Shown one piece after another: positions 10,789 to 18,980 of a DNA stretch of 64,000 bases. The DNA is from a bacterium (lineage in GTDB: Bacteria > Electryoneota > RPQS01), in assembly GCA_016721565.1 (NCBI GenBank), contig JADKHW010000020.1, positions 5,394 to 69,393 of the forward strand, in the 5' to 3' direction. Position numbers and translations under genes: made by a program. Under the pieces are notes generated by a model, which was given only the letters and a program-made list of their open reading frames with translations, was not told the DNA's origin and did not search any database. The number at the start of each line of letters is the position of its first letter. Position 1 is the stretch's first letter.

Positions 10789-12258
10789 TTGGAAAAATCA
10801 CGTCAGCTTCCGGTGATCGAACCGCACATGCCGAACATGAGTGCCACAATTGGTTCGCATGGTAAGCGGAAATGGGTCTACCAGGATATCACAAAAGGTC
10901 AGTGGGCAACACGACGTAACATCGTGATTGCTGTTTTGATTGTCTTCTATTTGGTGGCTCCATTCATCAAGATCAACGGAAATCCGTTTGTCTTGTTTGA
11001 TCTTGTGAGTCGCAGATTTTCGTTTTTCGGCCATACATTCTTGGCAACTGACTTGTACTTGCTGGCACTCCTGCTGGTAATGTCGGTACTGGCCTTGTTT
11101 TGGTTCTCCGCGATGTTCGGGAGACTATGGTGCGGCTGGGCCTGTCCACAAACAGTGTATTTGGAAGGCATCTTCTATCGCGTTGAACGCTGGATTGAAG
11201 GCAATCCCAGGCAGCGAAAAGAGCTTGACAACGGTCCGCACGATGATGCGTACTGGACACGCAAGATATTCAAGCACGGAATATTTTGGTTGGTCGCAAC
11301 TGCTATGAGTTTGAGTTTCACGGCTTACTTCATTGGGCCGGAAGCTTCATACGAAATGTTCTGGACGTTCGGCGCGGCGCATCCGACTGCGATGGCAGTA
11401 GCAGTATTTATAACTGCGATATCGTACTTCAACTTTGCGTGGTTCCGCGAGCAATTCTGCCATTTTCTCTGTCCGTACGCGCGTATTCAATCGGTGTTCC
11501 TCGACGAACACAGCTTGATTGTCGGCTACGACCAGAGCAGAGGAGAACCGCGCGGAAACCTTCGGCCAAAAGATCCCACTCCGAAGGGTGACTGTGTGGC
11601 TTGCAATCGCTGTGTGCAAGTTTGCCCGATGGGAATTGACATTCGCAACGGTTTGCAGCTTGAGTGCATTCAGTGCACCGCTTGTATTGATGCATGCGAT
11701 GTGGTGATGGCTAAGGTGAATCGTCCGTTAGGTTTGATTCGCTACGATTCGCTGGCAGGCATTGAGCACAAGAAGCATCGTCTCGTGCGTCCGCGTGTGA
11801 TTTTGTATCTTGCGGTGTTTGTGCTGCTGGGTGCGATGTTCACCTATAGATTGTCCGCCCGTGAGATCGTTGATTTTGCAGTGGTGCGACCTGCAGGCAC
11901 TCCGTATCTGATGCAAGAAGACGGCAACGTTCGCAACATGCTGCAAATGCACTTCACGAATACGGATGCACGCACACGGACAGTGACGGTAAAGCTTGAA
12001 TCACCAATTCCAGCGCAGTTGATGGTGTTGGGTGAACCGATAGAACTTGTTCCGGGTGAACGCATTAAAGCTGAAGCGTTCATCATGGTACCGAAGGATC
12101 AAATCAAGTCGTCCGCAACGCCGATGGAGTTCAAATTGATGGACGGTGCCACAGAGATTGGCACGGCATCCGCGAAATTTTTGGGACCGGTTTACACGGG
12201 TCATCACGATGATGATGATCACGACAAGGATGAGAAACAGGGGCATAATGAGCACTGA
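10789..12258 (+). CDS. ccoG: cbb3 assembly iron-sulfur membrane protein CcoG
   Basis: Membrane-bound ferredoxin-like protein required for cbb3 biogenesis; CcoG of Rhodobacter is reported to reduce Cu(II) before CcoI export. The N-terminal half has several helices and the cysteine motif WCGWACPQTV. The centre carries two 4Fe-4S motifs, CVACNRCVQVCP and CIQCTACIDAC. The C-terminal third is a periplasmic Ig-like FixG domain ending in a histidine/aspartate-rich tail (HHDDDDHDKDEK), which could bind metal. The start is TTG at 10789, chosen because GGAAGGA lies 5-10 bases upstream. The end overlaps ccoH. Confidence 0.94.
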   Translation: MEKSRQLPVIEPHMPNMSATIGSHGKRKWVYQDITKGQWATRRNIVIAVLIVFYLVAPFIKINGNPFVLFDLVSRRFSFFGHTFLATDLYLLALLLVMSVLALFWFSAMFGRLWCGWACPQTVYLEGIFYRVERWIEGNPRQRKELDNGPHDDAYWTRKIFKHGIFWLVATAMSLSFTAYFIGPEASYEMFWTFGAAHPTAMAVAVFITAISYFNFAWFREQFCHFLCPYARIQSVFLDEHSLIVGYDQSRGEPRGNLRPKDPTPKGDCVACNRCVQVCPMGIDIRNGLQLECIQCTACIDACDVVMAKVNRPLGLIRYDSLAGIEHKKHRLVRPRVILYLAVFVLLGAMFTYRLSAREIVDFAVVRPAGTPYLMQEDGNVRNMLQMHFTNTDARTRTVTVKLESPIPAQLMVLGEPIELVPGERIKAEAFIMVPKDQIKSSATPMEFKLMDGATEIGTASAKFLGPVYTGHHDDDDHDKDEKQGHNEH

Positions 12259-12754
12259 AGTGACTCGCACGAAGTTTCAGAAATTTCTCGACCAGAACTT
12301 ATGGCCGATGATTATTGTTGCAATATTAGCAGGGACGGTTGCAATGAACGCCGTGCTGGTGACCGTCGCGGCAAGCAATCCGCCCCAGTTGATGACCGAG
12401 CACTACTATGAGAAAGGCTCGAACCTGAAAGAGATCGTGAGCGAAAAGCAGGCCACGGTTCGTACAGGTTGGAAAGTAACCGCAAGTGTTGCGGGTGACG
12501 AGCGTGATTTAGTCATGCTCACGATCATCGACGGAGCAGGTCTTCCGTGTGATTCAATTGTTGGTTCGTGCAGCCTGTATCGTCCGTCGGACAAGAGTCT
12601 CGATCGCGATGCCGCGCAGATCATGTCCATGGGAAATGGCCGCTACGCCGTAAAAGCCTCCACCCCACTCGCTCGCGGCGCATGGGAATGCGTAGCGGAT
12701 TTGAATTTGCGTGAGAAGCATTTTCGTGACCGAATTTCATTTTTTGTGAACTGA
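12248..12754 (+). CDS. ccoH: cbb3 assembly protein CcoH (FixH family)
   Basis: A 168-residue FixH-family protein with one N-terminal helix (about residues 18-38, MIIVAILAGTVAMNAVLV) and a periplasmic beta-rich domain including LMTEHYYEKG, a typical FixH feature. CcoH is a structural and assembly partner of cbb3 oxidase. The frame is open further upstream, but the ATG at 12248 overlaps the end of ccoG and gives the standard length, so I chose it. Confidence 0.9.
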   Translation: MSTEVTRTKFQKFLDQNLWPMIIVAILAGTVAMNAVLVTVAASNPPQLMTEHYYEKGSNLKEIVSEKQATVRTGWKVTASVAGDERDLVMLTIIDGAGLPCDSIVGSCSLYRPSDKSLDRDAAQIMSMGNGRYAVKASTPLARGAWECVADLNLREKHFRDRISFFVN

Positions 12755-12756
12755 AG

Positions 12757-13437
12757 ATGAGTAGTTTCGCCGTAGATATTCTACCAGCCTTCATGGTCGG
12801 CATCCTAAGTAGCGCACATTGCATCGGCATGTGCGGGCCGTTGGCGACGTTGGGTTGTCGTTCCAAGATGACCGGAGGTGCGTGGGCACCGTTGGGATTC
12901 TCGGTCGGCAAACTTGTGTCATACTCGGCTTTGGGATTTCTTGCGGCATGGCTGGGCGCAATCTTTATGAATCAAACGGGATTGCAGAAGGCGGCGGCAT
13001 GGGTTTCGATAGCGGGTGGTGCGTTGATGATCCTCGCTTTGGTGTTGGCGTATGTGCTACCAACATCAGGGGGGTTCTTGGCGAAGATTTCGATTGCCAT
13101 GTCCAAACGCGCGATGCGCTGGGGCAAGTGGATGGCGCCGGGAATGGGATTAGCGGCGGCGCTACTTCCATGCGGTGTGTTGTATGCAATGGTCGCACGT
13201 TCAGCGGCGGCAAGCTCTCCGGTCGACGGCATGATGATCATGCAAGCATTCGGTATCGGGACGATGCCCGCATTGTTGGGCCTTGGCGCATTAATTCAGC
13301 GGATTCCCGCTCGCTTTAGTAAATATGGCAACGTTGCTGCAGGAGCGTTGATGGCGATTACCGCATTCGTGTTGTTGTGGCGTGGTGTAGCGGGACTTGC
13401 GGCGGATCATGGTCCTCCACCCTGTTGCACGCACTAA
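12757..13437 (+). CDS. TauE/SafE-like (DsbD_2) membrane protein
   Basis: Six-helix inner membrane protein of the UreH/DsbD_2 group often annotated as sulfite exporter family. The conserved motif SSAHCIGMCGP lies in the first helix and LLPCGVLYAM in the fourth; the paired cysteines suggest thiol or metal handling. It begins two bases after ccoH, and genes of this family commonly close cbb3 operons in Bacteroidetes, so a role in copper or thiol supply to the oxidase is inferred. The C-terminus ends PPPCCTH, another possible metal site. The exact substrate is unknown. Confidence 0.82.
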   Translation: MSSFAVDILPAFMVGILSSAHCIGMCGPLATLGCRSKMTGGAWAPLGFSVGKLVSYSALGFLAAWLGAIFMNQTGLQKAAAWVSIAGGALMILALVLAYVLPTSGGFLAKISIAMSKRAMRWGKWMAPGMGLAAALLPCGVLYAMVARSAAASSPVDGMMIMQAFGIGTMPALLGLGALIQRIPARFSKYGNVAAGALMAITAFVLLWRGVAGLAADHGPPPCCTH

Positions 13438-13457
13438 GTTGAGTCTTGAAGGAATAC

Positions 13458-13488
13458 AAAACGGGTTAGGCTTGCGCCTAACCCGTTT
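13458..13488. terminator. bidirectional terminator after cbb3 operon
   Basis: A 13-14 bp stem, AAACGGGTTAGGC pairing with GCCTAACCCGTTT around TTGC, sits between the convergent cbb3 operon and the MBL-rhodanese gene. The A and T tracts make it usable on both strands. Confidence 0.82.
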
Positions 13489-13511
13489 CTACTTAGAACT
13501 ATTTCGTGAAG

Positions 13512-14948
13512 CTACGCTGTCACATTATCACGAATGAGATACTTCGCCGCCGCCTCAATCCCTTCGTCAACAGCGACTGCGTGGAAACCTTTGCGCTTCA
13601 AGTACGACGCTACAGCAGTAGAACGGCTTCCCGCCGAGCAATGCACGGCAATTTGTTTGTCTCGCGGCAGCTCGGACAGTCTGCTCATTATTCTCGTACT
13701 CGGAATGCAGATTGCTCCCGGTAGATGGCCCTCATCAAACTCGGTTTCCCCGCGAACATCGAGCAGATAGCTGTCATTGGGCTGCGACATCAAACTTGTG
13801 AAGGTCGTGTACGGAAGCTGCGCAAGCGCCGGCTTGACAGACTTCAACCATTTGTCAAAATCAGTGGTACTGGCATAACCCAGAATATTATCGAACCCAA
13901 TCCGCCAGAGCATGCGAACGGCAAGCTCCGCCAGCGCGTCATAACACAAGACGATAACATTCTGATCCGGTGAAATCAGTGACCCTGCATAAGCCGGGAA
14001 ACTCTTGCTGAGCGGAATCCAGATACTGCCGTCAATGTGCCCCGAGAAAAATTTCTCGCGCTCAAGCCGTGTATCAATGATCACCGTTTTCGAGTCTTTG
14101 GCAAGTTCCGGGAGTTTTTCCGGTGCAATTAACGCAAGATTGAACTCGACAGGGAGCAATGGCGGCCCTTGTTTGTTCCAACGTTTCATCTGCGAGAAAT
14201 ACATCGGAGGTTCAGGTTGGCCATGCAGAATCTCGCGCACGAACCGCTCTTCCCCGCTCTGCGCGGCAAGCAGTGCGCGATTGTAACGACGTTCGTAGCC
14301 CACAGTTGATTCGGGTATCGAACCGAGCGACTTACCGCAGACCGAACCTGCTCCGTGCCCCGGCCAAACCTGCAAGTAGTCTGGAAGTTGGAAGAATTCA
14401 AGCAACGAACGGTAGAGAGCGCGTGCCGCAGGCTCTTTTGCTCCAACTTGTCCGGCAGCAGATTCAAGCAAATCAGGTCTGCCAACGTCGCCGACAAAGA
14501 CAAAGTCACCGGTAATCATACCCATCGCTTCATCGGCCTCTCCACCGCGATCGGTAATCAAATAACAGAGATGTTCAGGCGTATGACCGGGAGTGTGAAC
14601 AGCTTCAATTTCGATATTGCCGACACGGAATATATCACCGTGTTTCAAATGAAACATCTTTGCGGGGGCTTCGGCTTTCCATTGGTATTGCCAATCGTCG
14701 CCACCCTCGGCTGACACGTAAACTTTGACCGGATAATTCTGCGCAAATTCCTTCAAACCGCTGACGAAATCAGCATGAATATGCGTCTCAGCAACGGCAA
14801 CAATACGCAAATTATTCTGCAAAGCGATTGTCACATAGCGGTCTATATCTCGCTCCGGATCAATCAACAGCGCTTCACCTGTCACCTGACAGCCAATCAG
14901 ATAAGCATACTGCGCGAGGTAAGGGTCTTCAATTTGGCGGAAAAACAT
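13512..14948 (-). CDS. metallo-beta-lactamase fold hydrolase fused to two rhodanese domains
   Basis: Probable persulfide dioxygenase/sulfurtransferase fusion that processes glutathione or protein persulfide. Residues 1-235 are an ETHE1-type MBL domain with THIHADFVSG (H56, H58, D60) and HTPGHTPEH. Rhodanese domain one (about 260-355) has LCYDALAE at the active-site loop; domain two (about 375-470) has the typical loop HCSAGSRS with catalytic cysteine. Length 478. The frame is open for 63 more codons upstream, but they overlap the next gene; ATG at 14948 has AAGGA upstream and starts the family-typical MFFRQIEDPYLAQYAYLIGC. Probably co-transcribed with the two YeeE genes. Confidence 0.9.
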   Translation of the reverse strand: MFFRQIEDPYLAQYAYLIGCQVTGEALLIDPERDIDRYVTIALQNNLRIVAVAETHIHADFVSGLKEFAQNYPVKVYVSAEGGDDWQYQWKAEAPAKMFHLKHGDIFRVGNIEIEAVHTPGHTPEHLCYLITDRGGEADEAMGMITGDFVFVGDVGRPDLLESAAGQVGAKEPAARALYRSLLEFFQLPDYLQVWPGHGAGSVCGKSLGSIPESTVGYERRYNRALLAAQSGEERFVREILHGQPEPPMYFSQMKRWNKQGPPLLPVEFNLALIAPEKLPELAKDSKTVIIDTRLEREKFFSGHIDGSIWIPLSKSFPAYAGSLISPDQNVIVLCYDALAELAVRMLWRIGFDNILGYASTTDFDKWLKSVKPALAQLPYTTFTSLMSQPNDSYLLDVRGETEFDEGHLPGAICIPSTRIMSRLSELPRDKQIAVHCSAGSRSTAVASYLKRKGFHAVAVDEGIEAAAKYLIRDNVTA

Positions 14949-14956
14949 TACAGTCC

Positions 14957-15406
14957 TTAGTGAGGAAGTTTCGGTTTCAAATAGCCGTATGTCCATGCTC
15001 CGACAAATGCAAACAACAACGGTACAGCCATAATGGTCAAACCTGTTCCAATCAAAGTGTAGAGTGGGCCGGGGCACGCTCCGGTGAAGGCCCAACCTAT
15101 CCCAAAACACGTTCCGCCGAGCAGATAAGCCTTCCACGGCTTGGTCTCTTTGGGAGCGACTTCAATGGGTTGGCCGTCAATCGTCTTGATATCAAACCAG
15201 CGAATCACTTTCAAACTCAGCGCGGCAGTGACAACGCCCGACATGAGTAGTCCGTACATGTGAAAAGACTGAAACCGAAACATCTCTTGAATACGGAACC
15301 ACGAAATGGCTTCAGATTTTGAGATGACAATTCCGAAATAGATTCCGATGGCAATAAAGATGAGCTTATTGCGCAGCGACATGGTGTATGTGGATGGCGA
15401 GTTCAT
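14957..15406 (-). CDS. YeeE/YedE-type sulfur transporter half, second subunit
   Basis: About 149 residues with four hydrophobic segments and the motif GTCFGIGWAFTGACPGP, characteristic of the short YeeE/YedE-like subunit (DUF6691 type). With the preceding gene it should form one channel for thiosulfate or other reduced sulfur, each gene giving half of the fold. Starts at 15406 or 15382 are possible; the first lies nine bases after the previous stop. It ends eight bases before the MBL-rhodanese gene. Confidence 0.85.
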   Translation of the reverse strand: MNSPSTYTMSLRNKLIFIAIGIYFGIVISKSEAISWFRIQEMFRFQSFHMYGLLMSGVVTAALSLKVIRWFDIKTIDGQPIEVAPKETKPWKAYLLGGTCFGIGWAFTGACPGPLYTLIGTGLTIMAVPLLFAFVGAWTYGYLKPKLPH

Positions 15407-15414
15407 CTGTTGTC

Positions 15415-15972
15415 TTAGAAGATGAGGGGAAAGAGCAGGTGTGTGGCGAACAGTCCGCCGATAAAGAAACCGGTCACGGCAAGCAACGAAGGCCACTGCA
15501 AATTAGCCAGTCCGGTGATTCCGTGACCTGAAGTGCAGCCATTAGCCCAGCGTGTACCAAAGCCAATCAGAAAACCACCCACAACCAGCAGTAGAATTGT
15601 CGGCCAAGTGAACAACGAACTCCAGCTAAACAGCGATACAGGAGCCAAACCTTGGATATCCGAAATGCCAAGCTGGGAAAGATCATTCACCGTCTCAGAC
15701 GAGATCGCGACCGAGTTCTCAGCTCGGAGCACATTCCCTCCAATATACCCGCCAACGACCAGCCCCAAAACCATCAGCAGGAGCCATAACCCCTCTTTGC
15801 GCCAATCGTATCTTAGGTATTCGACTTTCCCCGGATAAACGGCGGCACAGACGTGCCGGAGGCTGCTGGACATGCCGAAGACACGTCCGCCAAAAATCAA
15901 CAAAAGAGGCACAGTTAGGCCAATTAGCGGCCCGCTGACATACCACGGCCACGGCGCAAGCAGAAGTTCCAT
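15415..15972 (-). CDS. YeeE/YedE-type sulfur transporter half, first subunit
   Basis: A 185-residue membrane protein of the sulfur transport family related to the thiosulfate transporter TsuA. The cysteine motif WANGCTSGHGITGL is the hallmark of the family, with conserved cysteines passing sulfur through the pore. About five hydrophobic segments. First gene of the minus-strand sulfur module, followed after eight bases by its partner. Pairing with an MBL-rhodanese protein suggests import of thiosulfate or sulfide-derived sulfur and its oxidation or transfer in the cytoplasm. Confidence 0.88.
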   Translation of the reverse strand: MELLLAPWPWYVSGPLIGLTVPLLLIFGGRVFGMSSSLRHVCAAVYPGKVEYLRYDWRKEGLWLLLMVLGLVVGGYIGGNVLRAENSVAISSETVNDLSQLGISDIQGLAPVSLFSWSSLFTWPTILLLVVGGFLIGFGTRWANGCTSGHGITGLANLQWPSLLAVTGFFIGGLFATHLLFPLIF

Positions 15973-16123
15973 GAAAATGTACTGTTAAACCTTTGTAAAT
16001 TATGAGTCAATAAATTTACCTGTGAAGTAATGTTACAACTTTCTGGGCAGACATACAACGGGAAAAGATGTTTGGCTAAGAAGTAGTATTTGGTTTCCGT
16101 AGAATACCCGCTTAACTTATGGC

Positions 16124-18905
16124 ATGAACATTAATCTTGGCCCCATTCAATTGGCTTTGTTGCGACTCGTGGTACTCTGCTTTTCCGCTTCAGCGGCGTT
16201 GGGACAGTCTTATTGGGATCACATTCTGCACCCTGAGAGGCTTGCAAGTCCGCTCAACGCACAAATCGTGCATTTCTCAAGTTGGGCTAGGAATGGTGGC
16301 AACAACGATTTGGGATATTACTACGGAGCCGACCAATTCGGAAACCAAATACTCTGCGACCAACAAGGCCCCGGAGTGGTTGTCGCGATGTGGTGGACGC
16401 AGGACAACCAAACTCCGGCGTGGAGATGGCGGCTGTATGTGGACAACATGACCACCGCTTTGATAGACACACCGATTGTTTATCCGTTTGGAGAGATGAG
16501 TCCGTTTCTCCCTCCGGTTGCAGATAGCTCCTCTGGCGGATATTTCAGCTACGCACCAATTCCATTCCAAAACCGCATCAAGATAACCTACAATGACGCG
16601 TGGGACATTTATTTTCATGTCACAGTACTGAAGTTTCCGACCGGGACAGTTGTTCCGTCGTTTACGATGCCGCCGAGTCCCGAATATATGGCCATGCTCG
16701 ACTCGCTGGCCACTCGTTTGACGACTCCGCAAACTCCTATCTATGTGCCAACGGAATCAAGCAAAGATACATCTTTGACACTTAGCCCCGGCCAATCCGC
16801 CACGGTGATTGATGTTCCGCTAACAGGCCAAACTCGCAGGTTGCTTTTGAAGCTGAATAACCGCACTCAACAAGTCTTCGAGAACTTCTGGGTGCGAGTT
16901 TACACAGACGGCTATCCCTTGCCGGATATTGAAGGACCCATATCCGTTGCGCTGGGGACGCCAATCGGTTGGCGGCCCTATCGCTCAACTGTAACAGGTT
17001 CAGTTGGAGATACGCTCTATTTCAATTTGCCCATCGTTGCCGACAAACATATCCGTGTAGAGTTTGAAAATCGCACGGCTCAACCGCAACCACTCTACAC
17101 AAAAGTCGAGCTGGCAAGCTCAACCCCCGGTCCGTTTCGTTTGCACGGCCAATATCACGAGATGAACCCAACACGGCAGTGGGAAAACTATCTGATTGCC
17201 GATTTCGATGGACCGGGGAATTATGTCGGCACAGTCCAAGACATGCAGCAGCGCGACAACCACGTCTTAGAAGGCGATGAATTCTTTTTATTGATGGAGA
17301 AACCAAACCAACTTGGCAGGGAACTGGAACCGAAGATTATTATAAAGGTGGCCGGTATTGGATCCGGTTTATACACAATTGCCATTTCACGGCTGCGTCG
17401 CCTATCTCTCTGATACATCGGCAGCCTATCGGTGGCACAACAACGATCCGATCTCATTCACCTCACATATACGCTTTGAAACCGAAGTCGGACGATTTAA
17501 CAATCTGACCGGACACTATAGGTCAATTGCCTATGCGTACGTGCAACGCCCGCAATGGAAGATTGTTGATGCCAGCGGTGACGGCGCGTCACATGCGGGG
17601 GAAGAATTGCGTATCTTGGGCGAAGGAATTGATCCAACTCTCCCGATTGTGGGAGCAAAGTTAGGAGCAAATGTCTTGGAGTTGGCGGAGTCTTCGTTGT
17701 TAACCGTTAACGGTGATTCACTGTTTGACGCGCGCTTCTATGTACCGGAAGGAATTGATGCAGGCACGTTGCCGATCATGCTTATGCTGAATATCGGATC
17801 AGACACTCTGTTTGATTACGACACACTCGAAACGGATTGGAAACATCTTGGCGGGCCGTCCTTGTCGTTTCGACCAACGCGCACGGACATCATAGATGCC
17901 GTGTACGCGGGTGACACGCTGGCCATCGAAATGCACGGTCTTCAGAATCTTGAATCAGCCATGACAGCGATTGATGGTATTCCGTGTCCGTGGGTTGGTC
18001 TGACACCTCAAGCAAATTCAGCAGGCAGACTACAAGGCAAAATCAGAGTACCGGAAGGACTCTATTCCGGAGACTTTTTGGTAACAGCAACACCTCAGTT
18101 TAGCCCCGGTGCAACAGCCGACAGTTTATTGCATCATCGCTACTGGTTCAGAGTGGAGCCGGAAATACTTGTGTATAGCGCTTTCTCGGGATCGCGCATC
18201 AAAGAAGAATGGTGCCGCGATTGGCTCCGCTTCGACAACACCGATCCGTGGGGCAGAATGGCCTGCTACGTGTTGACAGGCACGAATGCAACGAGTTATG
18301 TAACACTGCCGTTTTGGGCGCCATCTGGTGGCACGTTTAGCACGAAGTACTTTATCGGCAAGACAAGCAACGCCGCTATCGTCAGCGTGCAAGTCAACGG
18401 TCAAAACAGCCTTGTCAACGCCGATATGTATCAGAACACGCTGTATCAAAGCTGGGTGCGCTCGGACACGCTGATTGGCGGCACACACACGCTTGCACAG
18501 GGCTTCAACACGATCACGCTTCGCACGACAGGAAAGAATCCCTTGTCAAGCGGATGGAAAGCAATTCTCGACCAGATAATTTTTGAATCAACTCCGTTGG
18601 ATCCTGCTCCAAGTGTTGTTGAGGACGTTGTTATCCTCGCACAAGACAGCGTTATCAGATTAATCTGGAAACCCGTCACCGAAGATGTATTGGGCAATCC
18701 ACTGACGCCGTACGCCTATGACATCTTCCGGGCCGGGCCGCTTGACTCGCTTTGGTATTGGCATGCGCAAGTAGCCGGAACCGATACCACTTGGACCATG
18801 CCGATCAACAACGGTGATGACTTTGATTTCGTGGTCTCTGCACGTCGCGGTTCAAACATCCCCGTCAGCGCAATGAAACGCGAAGAGCGAATTGAACTAA
18901 AATAG
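16124..18905 (+). CDS. secreted GH172-like (DUF2961) protein, frame broken twice
   Basis: Secreted protein with an N-terminal signal peptide (LRLVVLCFSASAALG). The first 430 residues are a DUF2961/GH172 domain; characterised members act on fructose or arabinofuranose-containing sugars. The family motif GTGTEDYY is encoded at about 17320-17345 but lies in a third frame. One missing T in the run at 17285-17289 links EGDEFF to IDGETKPTWQGTGTEDYYKGGRYW, and one missing base at about 17358-17368 links this to YTQLPFHG. Residues 480-800 hold beta-rich domains of carbohydrate-binding appearance, and the last 90 residues resemble a fibronectin type III domain. The whole product is about 926 residues. 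No sorting domain was seen at the C-terminus. Substrate cannot be told from sequence. Confidence 0.78.
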
Positions 18906-18926
18906 TTTCACCATAAGTTATGAACG

Positions 18927-18958
18927 AAAAGAGCCTCCGCAATCGCGGAGGCTCTTTT
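18927..18958. terminator. bidirectional intrinsic terminator
   Basis: A perfect 14-bp stem, AAAAGAGCCTCCGC pairing with GCGGAGGCTCTTTT around AATC, lies between two convergent genes and serves both. Confidence 0.87.
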
Positions 18959-18980
18959 GAATTCTAAACAATCGAATTGT

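Noticed and set aside
14949..15137. 63-codon N-terminal extension of the MBL-rhodanese gene
   Set aside because: It overlaps the YeeE-like gene, has no family similarity, and the internal ATG at 14948 has a good ribosome-binding site and the conserved start.
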